From assembly GCA_900544685.1 (NCBI GenBank), contig UQWA01000016.1, forward strand, positions 1 through 64,000: a DNA stretch of 64,000 bases. Direction: 5' to 3'. This DNA is from an uncultured Lachnospiraceae bacterium. GTDB lineage: Bacteria > Bacillota > Clostridia > Lachnospirales > Lachnospiraceae. The translations under genes were made by a program, and so were the position numbers. Below the pieces are notes generated by a model. It searched no databases. It was not told the DNA's origin and saw only the letters and a list, made by a program, of their open reading frames with translations. Below, one piece after another: positions 27,245-34,504 of the stretch (positions are counted from its first letter, which is position 1; every line of letters begins with the position of its first letter).

Positions 27245-28057
27245 TTTTATATCTAAGGTTTCATTCATACTGCCGGTTCGATAACCCATCAGATCCAGTG
27301 TCACATAAGTGAATCCATAGGATTTGAATTCTTTCATAATCTTCTCTCTGATTTCCGGCTGCATCATTTTGTTAAATTCTGCCGGTTCGATCTCGATCCT
27401 TGCCATCATACCATGAATACGGACTCTTACCTGATGAAATCCCAGATCCAGCAGAAGCTGTTCTGCCTTATCTACCATGCCCAGTTTTTCTTCTGTGATG
27501 ATCTCTCCATACACGAATCTGGAAGCCAGACATGCAAAGGACTGTTTCTCCCAGGTGGGAAGTCCCAGCTTTTTCGATAACAGGCGAATCTCGTTCTTGC
27601 TCAGGCCGCAATGGCGAAGAGGACTCTTTACTTCCAGTTCTGCTACTGCCTGAAGTCCCGGACGGTAATCTCCGTTATCATCCAGATTGGATCCTTCTAC
27701 TACATTCTCGACATTCTGTTCTGCTGCCAGCTTCCTGATCTTCTCGAATAATTCCTTTTTACAAAGGTAACAACGATTCTTTGGGTTCTGTGCAAATCCT
27801 TCAATATGAAGTTCTTCGGATTCACAGATAAAATGACGGATGCCTTCTTTCTCGCAGAATGCAATTGCTTCCTTTAATTCTCTCTTCGGGAAAGAACAGG
27901 ACTGAGCAGTTACTGCAATGACCTTATCTCCCAGCGCTTCTTTTGCTGCTTTTAATAAAAAGGTGGAATCTACCCCGCTGGAAAATGCCACTGCCACAGA
28001 ATTCAGGCTGCGCAGATACTCCAGCAATGCTTCATACTTTTCTTCTAACTGTCCCAT
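27239..28057 (-). CDS. larE: ATP-dependent sulfur transferase LarE
   Basis: 272-residue PP-loop enzyme that builds the pincer nickel nucleotide cofactor of lactate racemase and related LarA enzymes. Seen: PP-loop SSGVDST (26-32), CYLC (Cys 96 and 99), GSNLDDNGDYRPG and SFACLASRF with Cys 176. Cys 176 matches the sacrificial Cys of Lactobacillus LarE in number. The extra CxxC suggests instead the type in which three Cys hold a 4Fe-4S cluster and the sulfur is not taken from the protein; this is inference. No larA, larB or larC is in the window. AGGAGGA precedes the ATG. Confidence 0.92.
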   Translation of the reverse strand: MGQLEEKYEALLEYLRSLNSVAVAFSSGVDSTFLLKAAKEALGDKVIAVTAQSCSFPKRELKEAIAFCEKEGIRHFICESEELHIEGFAQNPKNRCYLCKKELFEKIRKLAAEQNVENVVEGSNLDDNGDYRPGLQAVAELEVKSPLRHCGLSKNEIRLLSKKLGLPTWEKQSFACLASRFVYGEIITEEKLGMVDKAEQLLLDLGFHQVRVRIHGMMARIEIEPAEFNKMMQPEIREKIMKEFKSYGFTYVTLDLMGYRTGSMNETLDIKK

Positions 28058-28090
28058 TTGACGTTCCTCCTGTACAAAAATCTTATATCA

Positions 28091-28846
28091 TTATTTTACA
28101 CTCAGGTCTTTTACTACCTCTCCGGCTATGATCAGTCCTGCAACCGATGGCACAAATGCCACACTTCCCGGAATATCCCGGCGCTCTGTACATTTATGCG
28201 CTGCCCCAGGCGGGCAGATGCAGTGTGTCCGGCAGCTGATGGACATATCCTCAACCGGTCTTGTCGGCTGTTCTTCGGAATATACCACTTTCAACTTTTT
28301 CACACCACGTTTTTTCAGTTCCCGGCGCATTACTTTAGCCAGAGGACATACCTTCGTCTTGTAGATATCTGCCACCTGGAACTTGCTGGCATCTAACTTA
28401 TTACCGGCTCCCATACTGCTGATAATCGGAATGTTCATCTCCTGTGCCTTCATTACCAATGAAATCTTTGCTGTAACGGTATCTACTGCATCAACAATAT
28501 AATCATATTCTTCAAATGGAAATTCATCCGCATTCTCCGGAAGAAAGAAACACTTGTGGACGCGTACATCTACTTTTGGATTAATCTCCAGCATACGTTC
28601 CTTCATCACGTCTGTCTTATACTGTCCTACTGTTTTTCTGGTAGCAATAATCTGACGGTTTAGATTGGTCAGACATACCTTGTCATCATCAATCAGATCA
28701 AAGGCTCCTACACCTGTACGCACCAGTGCCTCGCACACATAACCGCCAACGCCGCCAATACCAAACACTGCCACACGGCTGTTCGCCAGCTTATCCATAG
28801 CTTCTTTTCCCAGTAATAACTCGGTTCTTGAAAACTGTGTTAACAT
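28091..28846 (-). CDS. tcdA: tRNA threonylcarbamoyladenosine dehydratase TcdA
   Basis: 251-residue E1-like enzyme that cyclises t6A37 of tRNA to ct6A with ATP. Nucleotide motif FGIGGVGGYV (28-37), adenylation region DDDKVCLTNLNRQ with the conserved N-x-x-R-Q, and Cys-rich CRTHCICPPG near the end. A longer frame upstream exists, but GAGGAG before the ATG at 28846 and family alignment of MLTQFSRTELLLG set this start. It is preceded by a promoter (28940-28968) and then, unusually, a terminator hairpin (28872-28898) before the start codon. Confidence 0.92.
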   Translation of the reverse strand: MLTQFSRTELLLGKEAMDKLANSRVAVFGIGGVGGYVCEALVRTGVGAFDLIDDDKVCLTNLNRQIIATRKTVGQYKTDVMKERMLEINPKVDVRVHKCFFLPENADEFPFEEYDYIVDAVDTVTAKISLVMKAQEMNIPIISSMGAGNKLDASKFQVADIYKTKVCPLAKVMRRELKKRGVKKLKVVYSEEQPTRPVEDMSISCRTHCICPPGAAHKCTERRDIPGSVAFVPSVAGLIIAGEVVKDLSVK

Positions 28847-28871
28847 TCTATAACTCCTCTGTCTATACTCT

Positions 28872-28898
28872 AAAAAACAGCGGATGGAAACCATCCGC
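28872..28898 (-). terminator. Terminator hairpin in the tcdA leader, possible attenuator
   Basis: Arms GCGGATGG and CCATCCGC around a 3-base loop (28880-28898) followed on the minus strand by TTTTTT (28872-28877). It lies between a consensus promoter and the tcdA ribosome site, so transcripts must read through it. The 5' part of the leader (AAAACAG near 28920) can pair with the CTGTTTT that contains the T-run, which hints at switching. Function is inferred. Confidence 0.6.
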
Positions 28899-28939
28899 CG
28901 GGTTATCGTCACTTTACTACCCACTGTTTTAATAGGGTA

Positions 28940-28968
28940 ATTGTACTATGGAGTCTGTAATCTGTCAA
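28940..28968 (-). promoter_or_regulatory. Consensus sigma-A promoter upstream of tcdA
   Basis: -35 TTGACA (28963-28968), 17-base spacer, -10 TACAAT (28940-28945). It overlaps the coding part of the 14-codon mini-ORF. Confidence 0.75.
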
Positions 28969-28990
28969 TGTACTTTCTATTCTGCGGCAT
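28946..28990 (-). CDS. 14-codon mini-ORF with strong ribosome site
   Basis: MPQNRKYIDRLQTP, starting at 28990 with AGGAGG 6 bases upstream and placed 13 bases after the stop of the 40-residue ORF. The strength of the ribosome site is the only evidence that it is translated. It covers the -35 box and spacer of the tcdA promoter, so translation of an upstream transcript and tcdA initiation would share the same DNA. It may be chance. Confidence 0.3.
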   Translation of the reverse strand: MPQNRKYIDRLQTP

Positions 28991-29003
28991 TTAATTCCTC
29001 CTC

Positions 29004-29126
29004 TCATGGCTGCGGTTCTGTTAATTTTCCCTCGCAAAAATTCAGAAACGTATGCAGCAGCCACGCATAATCCAGCAGGCTCTCTACTACGTTCTCCCGT
29101 TCTCTCTTTTCGTCATATTCGTCCAT
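29004..29126 (-). CDS. Small protein of 40 residues
   Basis: Unrecognised 40-residue protein, acidic/charged N terminus (MDEYDEKRERENVVESLLDY) then a short amphipathic-hydrophobic run AWLLHTFLNFC. GGAAAGGGAAAAG precedes the ATG at 29126. It lies between the bidirectional terminator at 29181-29228 and tcdA, so it must have its own promoter; TTGTGA and TAATAA 16 bases apart just after the terminator are candidates. Codon use looks like that of the neighbouring genes. Confidence 0.45.
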   Translation of the reverse strand: MDEYDEKRERENVVESLLDYAWLLHTFLNFCEGKLTEPQP

Positions 29127-29180
29127 AATCTTTTCCCTTTCCAGTTTCTGTTTTTTATTATTGTTTTCTCATCTTATCAC

Positions 29181-29228
29181 AAAAAAAGAACCGATTTTGC
29201 AACATTTGCAAAATCGGTTCTTTTTTTT
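29181..29228. terminator. Bidirectional intrinsic terminator
   Basis: Perfect 13-base arms GAACCGATTTTGC (29188-29200) and its complement (29208-29220), A-run on the left and T-run on the right. Ends the malic-enzyme remnant transcript on the minus strand. Confidence 0.85.
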
Positions 29229-29242
29229 ACATAATTAGCAGA

Positions 29243-29621
29243 TTATATTCTTGCAACACCTGTTTTTCTTGCAGCTTCTGCCACTGCATCAGCTACAGCC
29301 TTCACTACTCGCTTATTAAACGGGTTCGGTATGATATATTCCGGTGAAAGATCTTCTTCCGGAATCAGATTTGCAATGGCATAGGCTGCTGCCACTTTCA
29401 TCTCATCGTTAATATCTTTCGCCCGCACATCCAGTGCTCCGCGGAAGATACCAGGAAATGCCAGTACATTGTTGATCTGCAATTTTCAGACAAGGCTCTG
29501 CAACTCCCGGTGTATACGCCACAGCCAGTTCCTCCGGTGTCTCGATCTTTGCTCTGCTGATAACTTCAATCTTGCCTTCCCATGCTTCATGCTGTTTTAG
29601 CGCAAATTCTTTTTTATCCAT
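29243..29621 (-). pseudogene. Malic enzyme, internally deleted remnant
   Basis: The first 47 codons (from 29621, MDKKEFALKQHEAWEGKIEV through the motif VAYTPGVAEPCLKIAD) are the N terminus of NAD(P)-malic enzyme. They are joined out of frame, near 29475-29485, to the last 80 or so codons (INNVLAFPGIFRGALDVRAK to the stop at 29243). Intact enzymes have about 390 residues, so roughly 260 codons including the catalytic centre and nucleotide site are gone. The junction carries TTGCAGA, which could be the trace of a deletion between short direct repeats. Not functional. It is 12 bases downstream of ldh, so it was probably the second gene of a lactate/malate operon. Confidence 0.88.
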
Positions 29622-29633
29622 CTTCTTATCCCC

Positions 29634-30581
29634 CTACACTTCTTTCACCTGACTGTAAAATTCTTTCAGAAGTTCTGCCGACTGATCCAGTGCTTTCTGT
29701 TCCTCCTCACTGAGCGGAACCAGAAAAGTCTGCTCAATTCCCTCTCTGCCAACTCTGCATGGAAGAGAAAATGCAATTCCTGACCAGCTGCCGTACGTAT
29801 CCCCCAATACATGTGATACTGGAAGAATTGCATGTTCATCTTTCACAATTGCTTCTACGATTGTAGACACTGCCATTGCCACTCCGTAGAATGTGGCGCC
29901 TTTCAGTCCGATAATCTCCGCGCCGCCATCTCTGGTATGTTCGGTAATCTCCCTGCGGTCCAGCTTCACCTTCTGAATGTTCTCGTAATCTGTAAGTGGA
30001 ATTCCACTGACCGATGCAGAGCTCCATACTGCCACCTGGCTGTCTCCATGTTCCCCTAATACATATGCCTGTACATCTGTCACGTTCACATTCAGGCATG
30101 CACTGATATTGGCACGAAATCTGGATGTATCCAGAGAAGTTCCGCTTCCGATGACACGTTCCGACGGAAGACCGGATACTTTCTGTACTTCACGGGTTAA
30201 AATATCTGCAGGGTTGGATACTACCAGCAACAATGGATTCACCGCATGCTTCATAATACTTTCTGTAATACTCCGGATGATTGACACATTCGTCCGGGCA
30301 AGCTCCAGTCTTGTCTGCCCTGGTTTTCTGGCAATTCCTGCGGTTATGATCACAATATCTGCATCTGCACATTCTTCATATCCGCCCTGCCGTACACCAG
30401 TCTGTTTATGAAAACTGGTTCCCTGCAGCACGTCAATGGCCGCTCCCTTCGCTCGGTCTTCATTCACATCCACCAACACAATCTCATTTGCCTGTTTCCT
30501 TACCATCAATGTGTAGGAAATTGCTTCTCCCACATTGCCGGCTCCAATTACTACGATTTTTTCTCCGTGATCTTTTTTCAT
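29634..30581 (-). CDS. ldh: L-lactate dehydrogenase
   Basis: 315-residue NAD-dependent enzyme interconverting pyruvate and L-lactate. Rossmann motif GAGNVG (13-18), substrate loop KPGQTRLEL with Gln 89 (lactate rather than malate specificity), catalytic GEHGDSQ with His 178. AGGAGG precedes the ATG. It follows the 139-residue hypothetical gene by 26 bases; both probably use the promoter at 31067-31095 with its TTGTAT/ATACAA sites. Confidence 0.93.
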   Translation of the reverse strand: MKKDHGEKIVVIGAGNVGEAISYTLMVRKQANEIVLVDVNEDRAKGAAIDVLQGTSFHKQTGVRQGGYEECADADIVIITAGIARKPGQTRLELARTNVSIIRSITESIMKHAVNPLLLVVSNPADILTREVQKVSGLPSERVIGSGTSLDTSRFRANISACLNVNVTDVQAYVLGEHGDSQVAVWSSASVSGIPLTDYENIQKVKLDRREITEHTRDGGAEIIGLKGATFYGVAMAVSTIVEAIVKDEHAILPVSHVLGDTYGSWSGIAFSLPCRVGREGIEQTFLVPLSEEEQKALDQSAELLKEFYSQVKEV

Positions 30582-30607
30582 ATTTGCCCCTCCTGTTTAT
30601 CTGTTTT

Positions 30608-31027
30608 TTATATGTTACAAACGTAAATAGGCGGTGCTCTCAGGCTCCAGTTAGACCTGCCAGGTTCCGGTGGTCTCTCTGAATGCCTCTTTCGTATATG
30701 TTCTCTTTCCTCATTCTGATAAAACAGAACCGGAACTGTCTCTATACACAGTCCGGAAGATGTGACAGAACTCTGTCTGACTGACCGCTCCGGTTCCCGG
30801 ACACTGCGTCCGGTCTCATACCATACATCTGCCGCGCTCTTCGCTGAGAACGTTTTCTGCCTGGTAAGACTGGTACTGTGTATCCTGCTTCCATCCGTCC
30901 CTGTCTCATCAGCAAAACTTCCTTTTGCGAAATACAGAACCGGTATCAGTAATAACAGGAAAACCAGAGGGTATATGAATTTTTTCTGAATTGTTTTTTT
31001 CTGTATATATGCTATGCCAAAATTCAC
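30608..31027 (-). CDS. Hypothetical membrane-anchored or secreted protein
   Basis: 139 residues from a GTG start (AAGGGA 7 bases upstream). Residues 17-34 form one hydrophobic segment (FIYPLVFLLLLIPVLYFA) after a basic N terminus; the rest is hydrophilic, Arg/Ser-rich, with no recognised domain and low complexity. It has a consensus promoter 40 bases upstream and lies ahead of ldh. Orphan-like composition leaves open that it is an unimportant or decaying gene. Confidence 0.45.
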   Translation of the reverse strand: MNFGIAYIQKKTIQKKFIYPLVFLLLLIPVLYFAKGSFADETGTDGSRIHSTSLTRQKTFSAKSAADVWYETGRSVREPERSVRQSSVTSSGLCIETVPVLFYQNEEREHIRKRHSERPPEPGRSNWSLRAPPIYVCNI

Positions 31028-31066
31028 AATGATGTCCCTTCACGTATCATATGTTTACACCTGTGA

Positions 31067-31095
31067 ATTTTAGCATATCGTTATTATTGTGTCAA
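31067..31095 (-). promoter_or_regulatory. Consensus sigma-A promoter of the 139-aa gene and ldh
   Basis: -35 TTGACA (31090-31095), 17-base spacer, -10 TAAAAT (31067-31072), pointing toward the GTG at 31027. Confidence 0.75.
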
Positions 31096-31100
31096 TCTTT

Positions 31101-31142
31101 TTGTATGTCTTTTTATACAATATTGTTCTTGTATGTATACAA
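31101..31142. promoter_or_regulatory. Two TTGTAT / ATACAA inverted-repeat sites upstream of the ldh promoter
   Basis: Site 1: TTGTATGTATACAA (31129-31142). Site 2: TTGTAT (31101-31106) and ATACAA (31115-31120), 8 bases apart. They lie just upstream of the -35 box. Such symmetry suits a dimeric regulator (GntR- or Rex-like proteins are options). The regulator is not in the window. Confidence 0.45.
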
Positions 31143-31170
31143 TGTTCATTCTCGCAAACATGGGATCCAA

Positions 31171-32280
31171 TTATTTCTCAAATGGGAACTGATACGGAAG
31201 ATGGTACTTGTCTCGGATACCGATGAATTCCTTCTGTACCGCTTCTCCCACAGGTACACCTTTTTCTTTTCGTTCCTGCCATACCAGCCATTCTTTTTCT
31301 CCGGCTGTATAGATCCGGTCATGTCCCGGTGCCTTCTTTGAGGCACGTAAAGCGCGGCAGATATCTCCTGCAGTCTTACGGAAGGTCTCTTCACCCATAA
31401 AGAAGTCTGGATTTACTACAAAGAAGAAGTGTCCCAGATGATACATGGCTCTGGATCCATCTGCATTTAATCCGGTCAGTGCTTTCATAAACGGACCCCC
31501 GGCAAGTGCGGCTGACAGAATCTCTACAACTGCAGCATATCCATATCCCTTAAATCCACACATCTCATCACCGATGCCGCCAAGGGGTGCAAGTGCTGCC
31601 GTTCCATCTACCAGCGCTTTCAGGATCTCTTCTGAATTCGTCATAGCTTCACCATTCTCCGATACTACCATTCCGGCAGGTGTATCCTTGCCTTCTCTTG
31701 CATAATATTCGATCTTACCTCTCTGAACAATAGATGTGGCACAGTCCAGACAGAATGGGAATTCTTCGTCTGTCGGCAGTGCAAAAGTCAGCGGATTGGT
31801 TCCCATCATATTTTCCACACCGAAGGTCGGTGCAATGGATGGTCTAGCATTGGTTCCGGTTATTCCGATCAGCCCTTCCTCACTGGCCATAGTCGCCCAA
31901 TAGCCTGCAATTCCGTAATGTGTGGAATTACGGATAGAGCCGCCTGCCATGCCATATTTCTTTGCCTTTTCAATCAGCATCTCCATCATCTTATGACTTG
32001 CCACCATTCCCATTCCGTCGTGTGCGTCCATCACCACTGTGGTTGGTGTATCCTTCAGAATCTCGATCTCTGTTACCGGCTTCAGTGTCCCGTTCAGAAT
32101 CCGATCCATATAGATCGGTTTAAAACGATTGCATCCATGGCTCTCGATTCCTCTTCTGTCACTCTCCAGTAATACATCTGCACAGATTCTGGCATCTGCC
32201 TCCGGCACTCCTACTGCCTGAAACGCATCTACCATAAAGTTCTCTGCCAATTCCCAGCTGATATACGGTCTAGTTTCCAT
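31171..32280 (-). CDS. Ldh_2 family oxidoreductase (malate/L-lactate dehydrogenase type)
   Basis: 369-residue member of the YbiC/AllD/ComC NAD(P)-dependent dehydrogenase family, unrelated to classical LDH. Seen: SDRRGIESHGCNRF (about 50-63, substrate His), GSIRNSTHYGIAGYWA, and the nucleotide-binding GTNARPSIAPTFG and FALPTDEEFPFCLD stretches. Substrate could be malate, sulfolactate, ureidoglycolate or another 2-hydroxy acid. It lies 61 bases after the GH112 gene, so it may be the last gene of the lacto-N-biose operon, perhaps redox-linked to sugar fermentation. GAGGAGC precedes the ATG. Confidence 0.87.
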   Translation of the reverse strand: METRPYISWELAENFMVDAFQAVGVPEADARICADVLLESDRRGIESHGCNRFKPIYMDRILNGTLKPVTEIEILKDTPTTVVMDAHDGMGMVASHKMMEMLIEKAKKYGMAGGSIRNSTHYGIAGYWATMASEEGLIGITGTNARPSIAPTFGVENMMGTNPLTFALPTDEEFPFCLDCATSIVQRGKIEYYAREGKDTPAGMVVSENGEAMTNSEEILKALVDGTAALAPLGGIGDEMCGFKGYGYAAVVEILSAALAGGPFMKALTGLNADGSRAMYHLGHFFFVVNPDFFMGEETFRKTAGDICRALRASKKAPGHDRIYTAGEKEWLVWQERKEKGVPVGEAVQKEFIGIRDKYHLPYQFPFEK

Positions 32281-32341
32281 CTCATTGCTCCTCTCTGGTA
32301 TTCAGGTACTTCGTCCTGCTAATCATTATACCAGAATAACG

Positions 32342-34504
32342 CTAGATCTGATACCACTTTATCTCATTTGCATCCATATGCAGTTCAAAGCTGCTTCCGT
32401 CTCCTTTGTATACAATCGTATCCTGTGGTTCATACGTATTGTTAACCACGCAATATTTACCATTCTTTACATATGCATGCACTTCCACATTGTAGTTGGT
32501 GGAATACCAGCAGTGAAGCTGATTTTCGGCAGATGAGGACCATAATACTGCTCGATAAAGTACACGGCTGTTCTTAAAGCTGTATGGTAGTCCGCTGATA
32601 TAAACGCCACGACCTTTTCCAAAGGTCTTTACCGCCATCTGTACTTCCTGATGATTCTGTATCAGAATCTCTGTCTCCGGAAGTGCAAAGATATTTTTCT
32701 TGCCTTCTCCAAAGTCCACTTCACCCTCACTGTCTTCCAGAATGAAATGATCCCTGTGTTCTTCCCAGTTGTACTTGTCTGTATTCAGGTTAAATCCCCG
32801 TTCTTCTTCTACGCCCAGGATGTCATCCAACTGGAAGAATTTGCCCTGCCACTGGTGTGCTGCAGGTTCGCCCACACCAATAAAGCCGCCACCATTATAT
32901 ACAAACTCTTTTACTGCTGTAATAACTGTCTCATCAATCCAGTTTTCGCCTCCACTCTGAGCTGTATCTGCATCTCCTACATTAATAATAACATCAATGT
33001 CTTTCAACAGATCCGGATTATTCCTGATGTCGTCAAAACTGATAAAGGAAACATCAAACGGCGCTCCGCTTATGGCTTCTATGATACCAAAATAAGAATA
33101 ATTTTGTTTGTAATAAATTGCGTGGTGCACCATATGATTGCCCCAGGAACGCATCTTTCCCCAGCAGTTTAACACCGCCACACGCTTTACACAATATGGT
33201 GTGGTGCCCTGAATGTTGTCGTACAGGGTACGGAATTCCCGGCAGACGTCCTTAATATATTCTACAAAATCCGGGAACTGGAGTGCCAGCTTCAGATAGC
33301 CGCCGTATCCGATTCTCTGGATCGGACTGCGAAGGATGGCTCTTCTGGCAGTTACCCAGTTCTCCTTTGCTTCTTTCACCGGATCCCCGCCTTTATAAAA
33401 AGTATCCGGGAAAAAATATGGCAGGAATCTTCCTTCGGTATATTTTACGCCTTTGATATCACTGAACAGTCGCAGAGTTGCGCCATTTCCAACACTTCCT
33501 ACTACTGCATCCAGACCGATGGACGCAAATTCGTCCATAAACGGCTCCATACCGATCCAGTGGTCACCCATGAACATCATGGCTTCTTTGCCATATTCAT
33601 GTACAATATCCACCATCTCTTTTGCCAGCTTCGCCACTTCTCTTCTCTGGAAATCCTGGAAATCTTTGAATTCCTTTGATGGAATGCGATAGGTATTGTT
33701 CATGTATCCCTGGTCGATAATGTATTCCGGGCGGAACGGATATCCCACCTCCTGTTCAAACTGCTGCAGAATATAAGGACTGACAGACGCCGAATAGCCG
33801 AACCAGTCTACATATTTTTCCCTTGCCAGTTCATCAAAGATCAGTGTAAACTGATGGAAAAAAGTAGTAAAACGAATCACATCTACATATTCATGGGTAT
33901 CCAGAAATTGACGCAGTTTTTCCATACAATGCGCCTTTGTTTTAGGCTGACGCACATCAAAAGTAATCTGCGGCTCCACATCTTTCCAGTCATTTACCAC
34001 AGCATTGTACATATTGACCGGATCCCACATAATATAAGCCAGGAAACTGACGGTATACTCATGAAACCGTTTTGTCGGATGAATCACCACATCCCCGCTC
34101 TCTTTTTCGTAAGTCCATTCACCGACAGGAACGACTTCCCCTGTGGTACGATCTGTCACTTCCCACCATTTCCGGATATCATCCCGGTCATTCACCTTTA
34201 GCATTGCCGGATACAGATGATCCATCAGATGGATTTTCAAACTGTCTTCCGTTGCCGTATGGAAAGATGACATAATATACATCTGCTGAACTTCGTCCGG
34301 ATTCGCTTTTGCCCATTCATTATCTTTTCTGGTTGTACAGTAAGTCGCATAGACCTTTGCTCCGGTATTCTTCAATTCCTGCGGAAACTCCGTGCCATCA
34401 CAGTCTCGGAGTGCATCTGCTCCCCACTCATCCATGATCTCCAGTGTCTGCGGCACCACATCCAGATCTGTCGGTATGGTTACACGACCTTTGTTCTGCT
34501 CCAT
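32342..34504 (-). CDS. 1,3-beta-galactosyl-N-acetylhexosamine phosphorylase (GH112)
   Basis: 720-residue GH112 enzyme that phosphorolyses lacto-N-biose or galacto-N-biose to galactose 1-phosphate and GlcNAc or GalNAc inside the cell. The whole chain matches the family: the start GRVTIPTDLDV, the barrel part with EFPQELKNTGAKVYATY, RFTTFFHQFTLIFDE, MFMGDHWIGMEPF, and the C-terminal LNCWGKMRSWGNHMVHHAIY. No signal peptide, as expected. A galactosyl-rhamnose phosphorylase is the alternative in the same family. Its ATG shares one base with the stop of the GH136-like gene. The ABC transporter upstream would import the disaccharide. Confidence 0.9.
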   Translation of the reverse strand: MEQNKGRVTIPTDLDVVPQTLEIMDEWGADALRDCDGTEFPQELKNTGAKVYATYCTTRKDNEWAKANPDEVQQMYIMSSFHTATEDSLKIHLMDHLYPAMLKVNDRDDIRKWWEVTDRTTGEVVPVGEWTYEKESGDVVIHPTKRFHEYTVSFLAYIMWDPVNMYNAVVNDWKDVEPQITFDVRQPKTKAHCMEKLRQFLDTHEYVDVIRFTTFFHQFTLIFDELAREKYVDWFGYSASVSPYILQQFEQEVGYPFRPEYIIDQGYMNNTYRIPSKEFKDFQDFQRREVAKLAKEMVDIVHEYGKEAMMFMGDHWIGMEPFMDEFASIGLDAVVGSVGNGATLRLFSDIKGVKYTEGRFLPYFFPDTFYKGGDPVKEAKENWVTARRAILRSPIQRIGYGGYLKLALQFPDFVEYIKDVCREFRTLYDNIQGTTPYCVKRVAVLNCWGKMRSWGNHMVHHAIYYKQNYSYFGIIEAISGAPFDVSFISFDDIRNNPDLLKDIDVIINVGDADTAQSGGENWIDETVITAVKEFVYNGGGFIGVGEPAAHQWQGKFFQLDDILGVEEERGFNLNTDKYNWEEHRDHFILEDSEGEVDFGEGKKNIFALPETEILIQNHQEVQMAVKTFGKGRGVYISGLPYSFKNSRVLYRAVLWSSSAENQLHCWYSTNYNVEVHAYVKNGKYCVVNNTYEPQDTIVYKGDGSSFELHMDANEIKWYQI

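Noticed and set aside
32294..32335. Inverted repeat TCTGGTAT ... ATACCAGA between GH112 and Ldh_2 genes
   Set aside because: Only 8-base arms with a 26-base loop and no T-run; could be chance in a short gap.
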